A stretch of DNA of 64,000 nt from CAZTQN01 sp964615765. Lineage in GTDB: Bacteria > Planctomycetota > Phycisphaerae > Phycisphaerales > UBA1924. Numbering within the stretch: the first letter of the stretch is position 1; the number at the start of each line of letters is the position of its first letter. A model generated the notes under the pieces. The model saw only the letters and a list, made by a program, of their open reading frames with translations. It did not search any database and had not been told where the DNA came from. Location: positions 3,018 through 67,017 of the forward strand of contig CAZTQN010000022.1 of NCBI GenBank assembly GCA_964615765.1. Direction: 5' to 3'. The position numbers and the translations under genes were made by a program. Below are positions 8,120-15,724 of the stretch, one piece after another.

Positions 8120-9112
8120 CTACGGACACCCCGCAAAGAACGCTGCGACAAAGTCGAACAGGTCCTGCACCGTGACGCCGCCCGACTGGTTGAAGTCCGC
8201 GGTGCACGGGCTCGGCCGCACCGCGAGCACGCGCGTCGTGATCGCCGTCCCGCACTGCGTCGAGACCCGCGCCGTGTACGAGCCGATGTCCGCGCTCGTG
8301 AACGAGCTGAACTGCAGCGACCCGCCGTTGGCGGTGATCCGCCCGCCGAGCGTCAGCGGCACGTTGTCCTTGAACCACTGATACGTCGGCCCCAGCTCCG
8401 CTTGCGTGTGCAGGAAGTCGAAGTCGAGCGTTCCCGACGTCCCCGCATCAACGATCCTCGCGCACGGCTGCGTGACCACCGTCGGCTGGCCGGGGAAGAG
8501 CACATACGGCGCGGCCCCGATATCCGCCGCCCCCGTGCACGCCGAGTCCGCCCGCACAAAGTACCGGTACTCCGTATCCGCCACGCCCGTCGTGTCCGTG
8601 AACGAAGTCGTCATTCCCGGCAGCACCGCCAGCGTCGTGACGACGAAGTTGTACTGCCGCTGCACGCGGTACTGCGTGATGCCCGGCTTCCCGTCCCACG
8701 TGATCGTCACCGCGCCGCACCCCGTCACCGCGGCCCGCGTGCTCGTCACCGCCTGGCTGTCCGCCTGCCCCGCAACAAACGCCGACGGCGGCCCGACCGC
8801 GCACGTGTTCGACACGCCGCGCACAAAGTAGTAATACGTCCCTCCGCTCGGCGCGACCGAGTCAAAGTACTCGAACGTCCCGGGCCCGCGCGTGTCCAGC
8901 AGCGTGGAGAGCGCCGGTGACGGGCTCGTGTTGCGGTACACCATCCACGCCGTCGCCGCCGGCTGCGACGGATCCGGCGCCCAGGTGATCCGCACGCCGC
9001 ACACCCGCGACTCGGTCGTCACGTTGATCGCCGCCGGGCACTGGCCCAGCGACGACGCGCCCGCCGCGCTCATCACCATCACCGCCAGCACGATCTTCAT
9101 CCACGAACTCAT
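8120..9112 (-). CDS. Secreted fibronectin/Ig-like protein with a single GC-type dockerin tail (array member 2)
   Basis: The product is 330 residues from the ATG at 9112 (GGAAAGGG upstream). Signal peptide IVLAVMVMSAAGASSLGQ is followed by fibronectin-like segments (NVTTESRVCGVRITWAPDPS; STRAAVTGCGAVTITWDGKP; EYRYFVRADSACTG) and an Ig-like segment (LGGRITANGGSLQFSSFTSA, SYTARVSTQCG). The tail is ADFNQSGGVTVQDLFDFVAA ending FFAGCP. Layout and motif wording are nearly those of the 6901 gene, so they are recent paralogues. The cysteine before each core tryptophan is conserved. No enzymatic motif was seen; a structural or binding role is inferred. Confidence 0.88.
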   Translation of the reverse strand: MSSWMKIVLAVMVMSAAGASSLGQCPAAINVTTESRVCGVRITWAPDPSQPAATAWMVYRNTSPSPALSTLLDTRGPGTFEYFDSVAPSGGTYYYFVRGVSNTCAVGPPSAFVAGQADSQAVTSTRAAVTGCGAVTITWDGKPGITQYRVQRQYNFVVTTLAVLPGMTTSFTDTTGVADTEYRYFVRADSACTGAADIGAAPYVLFPGQPTVVTQPCARIVDAGTSGTLDFDFLHTQAELGPTYQWFKDNVPLTLGGRITANGGSLQFSSFTSADIGSYTARVSTQCGTAITTRVLAVRPSPCTADFNQSGGVTVQDLFDFVAAFFAGCP

Positions 9113-9142
9113 CGCACACGCCCTTTCCGGCCTCAGCCCCGA

Positions 9143-9268
9143 CACCAGGCACCAGCGATCAGGCACCAGGCACCAGAGATTCAAACCCATCCCCGACGCC
9201 CCTTCCCCGCATCCCCTGGTGCCCGGTGCCTGGTCGCTGGTGCCTCCCACTAGTGCCCAGTGCCTCTC
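9143..9268. repeat. GGCACCAG-family hairpin array between tandem paralogues
   Basis: GGCACCAGCGATCAGGCACC with another GGCACCAG (9148-9178) is followed by CTGGTGCCCGGTGCCTGGTC (about 9218-9240), GCTGGTGCC and AGTGCCCAGTGCC adjoining the next stop codon. Confidence 0.85.
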
Positions 9269-10279
9269 CTAAGGACACCCCGCAAACCACGCCTCCAGAA
9301 ACGCGAACACATCCTGCACCGACGGCGGGCCGCCCGACCGATCGAAGTCCGCCCGGCACCCGCTCGGCCGCACCAGCAGCACCGCGTCCAGCGTCACCGA
9401 CCCGCACTGGTTGCTGAACGTGAACGTGTACACGCCCGAGTCCTCCTCGCGCAGATTCGAGATCGTCATCGACAAGTTGCTGGACCCAAACGTCACCCGC
9501 CCGCCCGGCGAGACCAACACCCCGTCCCGCCGCACCTCCAGGTTCGGCGTGTCCGGGCCGAACGCGATGTCGAACATCCACAGCACCGTCTCGCCGCGAT
9601 TCCGCGCCACCGATTCCACATCGCGGCTCGCCGACGGCCGCAGCGGCACCGCCACCCGCAGATCCGTCTCGTTCGTCACCGTCCCGCACACCGTGTGCGT
9701 CCGCAGCCGATACTCGTACGCACGCCCCGGCACAACCTGCGAATCGGTGTACGTCGTCACCGTCGGCGGGAACGTGCCGATCGTCACGAACGTGTCCGTC
9801 GTGCCCCCCGCACGCCGCCTCAACTCGTACGACACCGCCCCCACAACCGCCCCCCACTCCATGATCACCGAGTCGCAGCTCGTCTGCGGCACCGACAGCA
9901 CCGCCCCGTCGGCCGTGCGAACAAACAGCTCGGCCGAGTCCAGGTCAGCCCCAGCGCACGTGCCCGGCGCCACCTGCGCGCGCACGAAGTACCGATACAG
10001 CGTCCCCGGCGCCGCCGTCGTGTCCGTGTACACCGTCGTCCCCGGCAACACCGTGTCGATCGGCGTCATCCCCAGGTCGGGACCAAACGCCCGCCGGAAG
10101 ATCGCCCACCCCAGCGCCGGCGGCGGCGCGCCCGGCGTGTTGTCCCACGTCAGCCGCACGCTGCACCCCTGCGCCTGCCACGCCAGATTCACCGCCCGCG
10201 CACACTGCCCCCGCGCCCCGGCGGGGCCAAGCACCAGCAACGCCAGCACCGCCGCAACCATGCACACACGAGTCAGCAT
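9269..10279 (-). CDS. Secreted fibronectin/Ig-like protein with a single GC-type dockerin tail (array member 3)
   Basis: The product is 336 residues from the ATG at 10279, preceded by GAAAGGGG. Signal peptide MVAAVLALLVLGPAGARGQ is followed by fibronectin-like units (NLAWQAQGCSVRLTWDNTPG; YRYFVRAQVAPGTCAG; VPQTSCDSVIMEWGAVVG; YEYRLRTHTVCGTV), an Ig-like unit (VSPGGRVTFGSSNLSMTISN, GVYTFTFSNQCG) and the tail ADFDRSGGPPSVQDVFAFLE ending WFAGCP. The calcium loop carries a one-residue insertion (SGGPPSVQD) relative to its paralogues. It shares gene-boundary sequences with its neighbours, so the gene and its flanks appear to duplicate together. Confidence 0.88.
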   Translation of the reverse strand: MLTRVCMVAAVLALLVLGPAGARGQCARAVNLAWQAQGCSVRLTWDNTPGAPPPALGWAIFRRAFGPDLGMTPIDTVLPGTTVYTDTTAAPGTLYRYFVRAQVAPGTCAGADLDSAELFVRTADGAVLSVPQTSCDSVIMEWGAVVGAVSYELRRRAGGTTDTFVTIGTFPPTVTTYTDSQVVPGRAYEYRLRTHTVCGTVTNETDLRVAVPLRPSASRDVESVARNRGETVLWMFDIAFGPDTPNLEVRRDGVLVSPGGRVTFGSSNLSMTISNLREEDSGVYTFTFSNQCGSVTLDAVLLVRPSGCRADFDRSGGPPSVQDVFAFLEAWFAGCP

Positions 10280-10302
10280 AACAAGCCCCTTTCACTCACA
10301 AA

Positions 10303-10470
10303 TCAAGGCACCAGGCACCAGCGACCAGGCACCAGGAACTCGGACCCGAAGCAAGGCACCAGGCACCAGCCACCAGGCACCAGGAACTCGGACCCCGTCC
10401 CCAATACCCCCTCCCCGCTCCCCCCTGGTGCCCGGTGCCTGGTCCCTGGTCCCTCCCCCCAGTGCCTCTC
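10303..10470. repeat. Duplicated GGCACCAG array and complementary block
   Basis: An approximately 43-bp block beginning AAGGCACCAGGCACCAG and ending GGAACTCGGACCC occurs twice in tandem (10303-10345 and 10354-10395). It is followed by the complementary CTGGTGCCCGGTGCCTGGTC and AGTGCCTCTCC next to the stop of the 10471 gene. Confidence 0.85.
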
Positions 10471-11478
10471 CTACGGACACCCCGCGAAGAACGCCGCGAG
10501 GAAGTCGAACACGTCCTGCACGCTGACGTCGCCGGACTTGTTGAAGTCGGCCCCGCACGGGCTCGGGCGCACGGCCAGCACCACCCGCTGCGTCGCCGCG
10601 CCGCACGTGTTGCTCACCGAATACGTGTACGCCCCGATGTCCGACTCGCGCACGTTCGTGATCGTGAGCGACGCGCCGTCCGCCGAGATCGTGCGGCGTG
10701 CGTCGGACACGATCGGCACGCCGTCGTGGAGAATGCCCGTGCTCTGCGGGAACGGGCTCGACGGCGTGTCGATGTTGAACGTGATCGTCACCGACTCGCC
10801 GGCCTGCCGAACGACCGACTCCGGCACCACGCCCGCCGTCGGCGGCAACGCCCTGCTCCCGCTCAGATACTGCGACTGCCCGAGCGACCCGCAGGGCGTC
10901 ACCGACACCAGCCGATACTCATACGCCACGTTCGGCAACGCGGCCGTGTCCGTGTACGTGATCACGCCCGGCGGCAGCGTCGCGATGTCGGTGACGGCCG
11001 AGTTGCCCACGACGCGTCGCTTGATCACGTAGGACGTGGCGCCCGGGAACTCGAACCAGCGCAGGAACACGCCGTCGCACGTGCTGGCTGGGACCGTGAG
11101 TTTGGGGATCAGCGAGGTCGAACCCGTCACCTGATCCGAATCCAGGTTCGCCGTCGCGCACGGGCCCGTGTTGACGATCGCGCGGACGAAGTAGATGTAG
11201 CCGGCGGGGGGCACGGTGGTGGTGTCCGTGAAGATGGTGTTGCCCGGCAGCGTGTTGCTCAGGAGCGTGAAGTTGGGGCCCGAGCCGGCATCGCGCCGGT
11301 ACACCGACCACGCCAGCGGCTGCGGCGCGCCCGGCGCGTTCTGCCAGCTCAGCCGCACGTCGCACCCTTGCGAACTGGCGGTGAGGTTGACGGCGGTCGG
11401 GCACTGCGCGCTCGCCGCGGCGGGCTGGAGCATCAGCACGACGAACGCGGCGGCGGAAACGGCGAGGCGGCGGATCAT
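10471..11478 (-). CDS. Secreted fibronectin/Ig-like protein with a single GC-type dockerin tail (array member 4)
   Basis: The product is 335 residues from the ATG at 11478 with GAAAGGG upstream. Signal peptide RRLAVSAAAFVVLMLQPAAASAQ is followed by fibronectin-like units (NLTASSQGCDVRLSWQNAPG; YIYFVRAIVNTGPCAT; VPASTCDGVFLRWFEFPG; YEYRLVSVTPCGS), an Ig-like unit (RRTISADGASLTITNVRESD, AYTYSVSNTCG) and the tail ADFNKSGDVSVQDVFDFLAA ending FFAGCP. It is the promoter-proximal end of the four-gene minus-strand array and diverges from the related + strand gene at 11705. The + strand G/C balance changes within this gene: C-rich in its 3' half, G-rich in its 5' half. Confidence 0.88.
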   Translation of the reverse strand: MIRRLAVSAAAFVVLMLQPAAASAQCPTAVNLTASSQGCDVRLSWQNAPGAPQPLAWSVYRRDAGSGPNFTLLSNTLPGNTIFTDTTTVPPAGYIYFVRAIVNTGPCATANLDSDQVTGSTSLIPKLTVPASTCDGVFLRWFEFPGATSYVIKRRVVGNSAVTDIATLPPGVITYTDTAALPNVAYEYRLVSVTPCGSLGQSQYLSGSRALPPTAGVVPESVVRQAGESVTITFNIDTPSSPFPQSTGILHDGVPIVSDARRTISADGASLTITNVRESDIGAYTYSVSNTCGAATQRVVLAVRPSPCGADFNKSGDVSVQDVFDFLAAFFAGCP

Positions 11479-11704
11479 CACGGGAAGCCCTTTCTGTGAA
11501 CCGGGGATCAATCCGCCGAGGCAGCGGGCCGGCTATCACGGCGATCAATCCGAACGGGCGGGGCGGGCCGATAACGCCCGGGCTGGCCGGTTCGGGCGGG
11601 GTGCGGGGTGCGGCGGTGGCCCGCGTGATAGCCGTCGGGTACACCGTCGGATGACCTTTACCACCGGGACGCCGCCCGCGCCCGGGTGTATGAGGAGACT
11701 GGCG
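11479..11704. promoter_or_regulatory. Divergent intergenic region with a 10-bp inverted repeat
   Basis: This is the only divergent spacer of the dockerin array. GGCTATCACG at 11531-11540 is repeated inverted as CGTGATAGCC at 11624-11633. The decamer GATCAATCCG occurs twice (about 11506-11515 and 11543-11552). No clear -10/-35 pair or perfect DnaA box was seen. It could hold divergent promoters with shared operators; it also sits at the window's GC-skew switch. Confidence 0.4.
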
Positions 11705-12754
11705 ATGAGCACGCGACGCGTCGGCATCAACACACGGACCATGGCGGCGGCGGCGACCGCGATCATCGGCGCCGCCGCGACCGCGGCCGCTCAGTGCAAC
11801 CAGCCCCCGGCGTTCGTCAGCGTCGAGTCCGCGCTGTGCAGCCCGCTCGTCAAGATCGAGTGGACCAACCCCGCCGGGGCCGTCTTCCCCAAGGTGTGGC
11901 GCAGCCCCACGCCGAACTTCGCCGACGCGGTTCTTATCTACAACCCGGGGCTCGGCGGCGGGAACTCGATGTCCGACGTGCCGTTCCCCGGCATCGTCTT
12001 CTGGTACTGGGTCGGCGGCGAGATTCTCAACTGCGCCGGCACGCCCGGCATCTCCCAGATCCCCAAAGACGGCCCGTACCCGGGCGGCGTGTTCAACGCT
12101 TCGACCTACCCGCGCCCGACGGCCACGGGCGACTGCAACGGCGTCGTCGTGCGCTGGCTGCCGCTGTGGGACGCGACCGGCCCGTTGTTCGTGCACCGCG
12201 CGTCGACCCCGATGGGAGACGGCGACCAGTTCGCACAGATTACAGCGCGGTACCTGGGGACGGTGGACCGCTCCGCCACGCCCGGCAACGTGAATTGGTA
12301 CCGCATGGTGCTCACCGCGCCGTGCTACAGCTCCGAAGTCGAGTTTCGCTCGCTGCCGGTGCGGGTTGGGCCGTGGGTGAACGCGGCGCCCGTCGGCGCC
12401 AGCGTGACGGTCGGACAGACGGCGACGCTCACCGTCACCAACCCCGCCAGCCCGACCGAGCCGGTGATGGTGCCGCCGCCGGTGAGCGCCGTGTGGCGGC
12501 GCGGCGCGACGGTGTTGGCCAACTCCGAGCGGATCAGCGGGGCGACGACGACGACGCTGCAGATCAGCGGTGCTCGGCTGGAAGACGCCGGGGTGTACAC
12601 GCTGTCGATGGGGCGGGCGTGCGGGGGGACGACGACGGTGGACGTGGTGCTGGCCGTGCAGCAGGCCTGCCGCGCGGACTTTGACCAGAGCGGCGCCGCC
12701 GGGGTGCAGGACATCTTCGATTTTCTGGCGGCGTGGTTTGCGGGGTGTCCGTAG
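11705..12754 (+). CDS. Secreted protein with a single GC-type dockerin tail (second subfamily)
   Basis: The product is 349 residues from the ATG at 11705 (GGAG seven bases upstream; an in-frame ATG at 11690 overlaps that site). Signal peptide TMAAAATAIIGAAATAAAQ is followed by a distinctive N-terminal domain (VESALCSPLVKIEWTNPAG, FPKVWRSPTPNFADAVLIYN, YWVGGEILNCAGTPG) and an Ig-like segment (SVTVGQTATLTVTNPASPTE, EDAGVYTLSMGRACG). The tail is ADFDQSGAAGVQDIFDFLAA ending WFAGCP. Its closest relative in the window is the gene at 46698 (same FPKVWRS, NPASPxEPVM and LEDAGxYxL wording). It carries the same GGCACTGG 3' flank as the minus-strand array. Exported; role unknown. Confidence 0.88.
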   Translation: MSTRRVGINTRTMAAAATAIIGAAATAAAQCNQPPAFVSVESALCSPLVKIEWTNPAGAVFPKVWRSPTPNFADAVLIYNPGLGGGNSMSDVPFPGIVFWYWVGGEILNCAGTPGISQIPKDGPYPGGVFNASTYPRPTATGDCNGVVVRWLPLWDATGPLFVHRASTPMGDGDQFAQITARYLGTVDRSATPGNVNWYRMVLTAPCYSSEVEFRSLPVRVGPWVNAAPVGASVTVGQTATLTVTNPASPTEPVMVPPPVSAVWRRGATVLANSERISGATTTTLQISGARLEDAGVYTLSMGRACGGTTTVDVVLAVQQACRADFDQSGAAGVQDIFDFLAAWFAGCP

Positions 12755-12845
12755 GAGAGGCACTGGGCACTGGTGGGAGGCACCAGGGACCGGGCACCGG
12801 GCACCAGTGGGAGCGGGGGGAGCGGGGGAACGGGGGGGCGGGGTG
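12755..12845. repeat. GGCACTGG/GGCACCAG array after the dockerin stop
   Basis: Immediately after the stop come GAGAGGCACTGGGCACTGG, GGCACCAGGGACCGGGCACC and GGGCACCAG, then GGGGGAGCGGGG units. Read away from the gene it has the same orientation as at the four minus-strand paralogues, so the flank moved with the gene. The remaining 12846-12982 shows no recognisable gene. Confidence 0.8.
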
Positions 12846-12982
12846 CGCGGTTGATGGCGGTATCGCGGCCGGGGGCGTGGGCGGCTGGCGGTTGGACGCG
12901 CGGTCGCTGGTGCGGGATGGAGGGCAGTGCTGTCTGCCGCTCATTGCTGCAGACACTCGCGGCCCGCTTGATCGGTCCGCGG

Positions 12983-13654
12983 TCACGCTTGCCGCATTCT
13001 TGAGAGTGCTTGGCGCCACTCCATGGACGCGTCGCGGTCGGCGGGGAAGTGTGGCTTGAGGGCGGCCACGAAGCGGTCGTATTCACGCAGGGGTCTGGCC
13101 GCACGGTAGAACGCGGCGACATACAGCGGCGGCTGGATTGCGTTCGGGAAACGGTTCGACTCGATGCACTGAAGCACGGCGTCATCGTCCGTCAGACCGT
13201 CCAGGCACGGAACGACATGCTGAACGATCGCCACGCGCAAGCGGTCCTTGAGCTGCGTGTTGGACGAGCCGGCCTTGCATCGCCATGGCGTACTGCGCGT
13301 GCTGGGGGCGATGTCCTCGATGCGTGCGCGCCAGTGGCACAGGTGCGCCAGAGGGACGCCTGACTTGGGCAGCGTCGAATTGGTGCGGGGGAACAGTTCT
13401 TTGAAGGGTTCGAGTGCGGCTACGCGATCCGACCAGACGGCGAGTTCGATGTTGAAGTCGAGATCGGCCGCGCTTGAACTCCACGAACCGTCGAAGTGGA
13501 TGAGGTGGATCAGGCCGTTGAGACGACGATGGAACTTCCGGCCGGACTTTCGGAAGCCCGCGGCCTTCAGGCCGGCGGCGAGCGTGTCCGTGAGCAGGCG
13601 GTCGAAGACCTGCTTGGCATCGGGCGCGGGATTGGGCCGGGACGCGGAACGCAT
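12983..13654 (-). CDS. DUF4304-like hypothetical protein
   Basis: The product is 223 residues from the ATG at 13654; a GTG at 13729 would add 25 residues of doubtful character. The segment FDRLLTDTLAAGLKAAGFRK followed by SGRKFHRRLNGLIHLIHFDG and DLDFNIELAVW is the pattern of the DUF4304 family (function unknown, often lone genes in bacteria). No signal peptide or membrane segment was seen, so it is cytosolic. Base composition is lower in GC than in the flanking dockerin genes and continues so to about 15.7 kb, suggesting a small acquired block. No operon partner is evident; the next minus gene (13787) is 132 bp upstream. Confidence 0.7.
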   Translation of the reverse strand: MRSASRPNPAPDAKQVFDRLLTDTLAAGLKAAGFRKSGRKFHRRLNGLIHLIHFDGSWSSSAADLDFNIELAVWSDRVAALEPFKELFPRTNSTLPKSGVPLAHLCHWRARIEDIAPSTRSTPWRCKAGSSNTQLKDRLRVAIVQHVVPCLDGLTDDDAVLQCIESNRFPNAIQPPLYVAAFYRAARPLREYDRFVAALKPHFPADRDASMEWRQALSRMRQA

Positions 13655-13786
13655 GGGGAGTGACGTGACTGGCACTTCAGGTTTGTGTAGCGGGGAGCAC
13701 CGACCGCTCAGAGCCGCGGCCGGTGGCACGGGGCGAGGAGATTGTCGGTGCCACCTGCCGCCTCAAGTGTCCACTCTTCCCGGGGT

Positions 13787-14212
13787 TCAGGTCTTGCTGC
13801 CACGCAGGGCCGTTGCAATATGCTCTGCAGAAAGGCCGAGAGATTCCGCCAGAGCGATCCCGGCCGGAATCACGAAGAATGGGGCGCTTGCGTCGAAGGG
13901 ATCAGTGGGGTCGGTGGCGTTGTACGCGGCCTGACAGCACGCCTCTTCGAAAGAGTACTGCGCCGCATGGGCGCTGCGGTCGCGCCAGGCATTCTGGCAC
14001 GCCAACAGGCGGTTGCGCACCTCATCGAAGACGGCATGTCCCGCTGACCAGTACTGCGGCGACGCGATGAGTTTCGACACTTGGTCGTGGCTCATCGCGT
14101 CGGGGACCCGGCCAGTGAACACGGAGAGCACCGACGCGATCGAGCGACCCATCTGCAGCTCGTAGGCGCCGGGCACTTGACTCTGGAATGATCGGATGTC
14201 TGGGAATGGCAT
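13787..14212 (-). CDS. Hypothetical protein, 141 residues
   Basis: Not recognised. The product appears soluble and mainly helical (VSKLIASPQYWSAGHAVFDE, VRNRLLACQNAWRDR), without a signal peptide. A conserved-looking stretch YSFEEACCQAAYNATDPTDP precedes FDASAPFFVIPAGIALAESL. It starts at an ATG (14212) with little Shine-Dalgarno signal. It lies in the lower-GC block between a DUF4304-like gene and a frameshifted unknown gene. Codon use is less GC-biased than in the surrounding chromosome. A role cannot be inferred. Confidence 0.55.
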   Translation of the reverse strand: MPFPDIRSFQSQVPGAYELQMGRSIASVLSVFTGRVPDAMSHDQVSKLIASPQYWSAGHAVFDEVRNRLLACQNAWRDRSAHAAQYSFEEACCQAAYNATDPTDPFDASAPFFVIPAGIALAESLGLSAEHIATALRGSKT

Positions 14213-14300
14213 TGAAGCGTTGTTCGGAGCCTTTGCTCGCGATCCTTCTTGAGCGAGTCCGCTGATAAGCGGAGCTCGCGATTGGCTATTGTATAGCTCT

Positions 14301-14928
14301 ATGGATACTTCCCTCTACGAGATCATCGACGCGATGTCAAGCCAAGAGTTTGAAGACTCCGGCTTTCTCGCGATCACTTCGGCGGGCGTGGGAGGGTGGC
14401 GACATTACCCTTCGTTTGACCATCAAGCAGGCTGATCGGGAGGATCAGCACTGGCGGGTTCTCTGTCGCACCGTACGGGACAGTCGAATCGTGCTGGAAG
14501 CGGTTCACAGTCTTCGGTTCGAGATGAGACATCCGCTGCTTCTTTCGCATATCGAGCCGGTTGTTGAACTGTACTTCTCGTCGCGTCCCTCTGATTCCGA
14601 TTCTGCCGTCGGCCGGCTGGTCGAAGCCCATCGGTCGGTGGTGGGCGAGTGGTACGGCTTCCATCACTTCTTCAACCGCGCATACCACAGCTCTATTTCT
14701 GAGTTACTGAACTCGGGCTTTGGCAAGTTGGCCGAAGGCCCGCAGACACTCATGGAGCGGTATGCCGAGTGTCTACGCAGATACGGAGTCGCCATGTCTT
14801 CGCCGCCGCCGCGCCCGCCGGTGTGGTGGAACGGAACGACCTTCGTGAAGAACGACGAGCCGCTTTATGCGCTCGTCTTGGGTTCGTCGTACTTCGTCTC
14901 GCCGTCGGTGACGGCGACGAAGTGCTAG
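14301..14928 (+). CDS. Hypothetical protein, probably frameshifted near its N-terminus
   Basis: The long open frame 14350-14928 has only a TTG start. An ATG at 14301 opens another frame encoding MDTSLYEIIDAMSSQEFEDS, a plausible protein beginning, which dies after WRHYPSF. The coding signal then continues in the 14350 frame as WEGGDITLRLTIKQADRED, HWRVLCRTVRDSRIVLEAVH, PVVELYFSSRPSD and WYGFHHFFNRAYHSSI. The simplest reading is one gene of about 208 codons with a single-base indel around 14370-14395. The family is not recognised; no signal peptide. Its TAG overlaps the stop of the convergent minus gene (CTAG, 14925-14928). It lies in the lower-GC block. Confidence 0.55.
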
Positions 14929-15647
14929 CAGCCCAAGCCGGAAGCGGCGCAAAGTGCTTCATCGGGCGTGACGGCGCAGTCGAGTTGCAAAGATCGCATC
15001 CACGACTCGGCAACAGCGACGGATTGCCTCGCGCACTCGTCACTGTTTTGACTCGATGCGAACAGGGCGACGGGCTGATCATCCGGCGGAGTGAGCATGA
15101 GTGCGAAGATATGAATCCTGGTGCCGGGTTGTCCAACGACGTACTCGCTGTGCGGAGTCAGCGTGAGCGTGCAGCGCTGCAGTTGGGCCGTGGAGGAACG
15201 GGTTTTGCCTAACCGAGACTTGGTGATGTGCAGTTGATTTGTCTCGAGATCGGCGTGGACCCGGATGCGGGTGGATGCCGCTACCAGCGCGAGCCAGGCG
15301 AAACTGAGCCCAGCCGCCAACGGGAAGCCCGAGACCATCAATAAGCCGAAATCGAACTCCGGCGGGCGCTGACGTTTGTGTGCGCCGGGCAATATTTGAT
15401 CCGGCTGATACGGCTTGTATCGAACCTGCGTATCAATCACGATTGCGGCGGCCGCGAAGAAGATGATAGCTCCAGCGCACCAGATCACGAGCGGACGCAC
15501 ATCCGCGCGACCGGTGGCAACAACGTGGCCGCGAGCATGCGGCGCGGGTGATCCAACAATCGGCTCAGGACGGAGCCAATTGTAAAGCCGCGGGCAAGTT
15601 GCCCCCTGTGGTAGTCTGATGAATTTTGTCGCGCGCGGAGGACGCAT
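14925..15647 (-). CDS. Hypothetical membrane protein
   Basis: The 240-residue product has two hydrophobic segments: VIWCAGAIIFFAAAAIVIDT (about residues 53-72) and a second containing GLSFAWLALVAAS (about 112-127). A C-terminal soluble domain follows (IRVHADLETNQLHITKSRLG, CTLTLTPHSEYVV, IHIFALMLTPPDDQPVALFA, VAVAESWMRSLQLD). Two membrane helices followed by a beta-rich domain resemble bacterial PH-like or photosynthesis-assembly-like membrane proteins, but no family can be named. It converges on the 14301 gene with overlapping stops. It is at the right end of the lower-GC block. Confidence 0.6.
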   Translation of the reverse strand: MRPPRATKFIRLPQGATCPRLYNWLRPEPIVGSPAPHARGHVVATGRADVRPLVIWCAGAIIFFAAAAIVIDTQVRYKPYQPDQILPGAHKRQRPPEFDFGLLMVSGFPLAAGLSFAWLALVAASTRIRVHADLETNQLHITKSRLGKTRSSTAQLQRCTLTLTPHSEYVVGQPGTRIHIFALMLTPPDDQPVALFASSQNSDECARQSVAVAESWMRSLQLDCAVTPDEALCAASGLGC

Positions 15648-15724
15648 CCTGCAGGATAGGAAGTGGAAGCGACGGCGGTCGATCGTAGTAGCTCAGAGCG
15701 CCGATGTACCCGCGCGGGTTCGGA

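Noticed and set aside
9260..11032. 590-codon + strand frame opposite the dockerin array
   Set aside because: Arg/His/Pro-rich shadow crossing several intergenic repeats and antisense to two well-supported secreted proteins.
11479..11704. DnaA boxes that would confirm an origin at the skew switch
   Set aside because: No TTATCCACA or close variant was found; only a 10-bp inverted repeat and a GATCAATCCG pair, which are not sufficient to call an origin.
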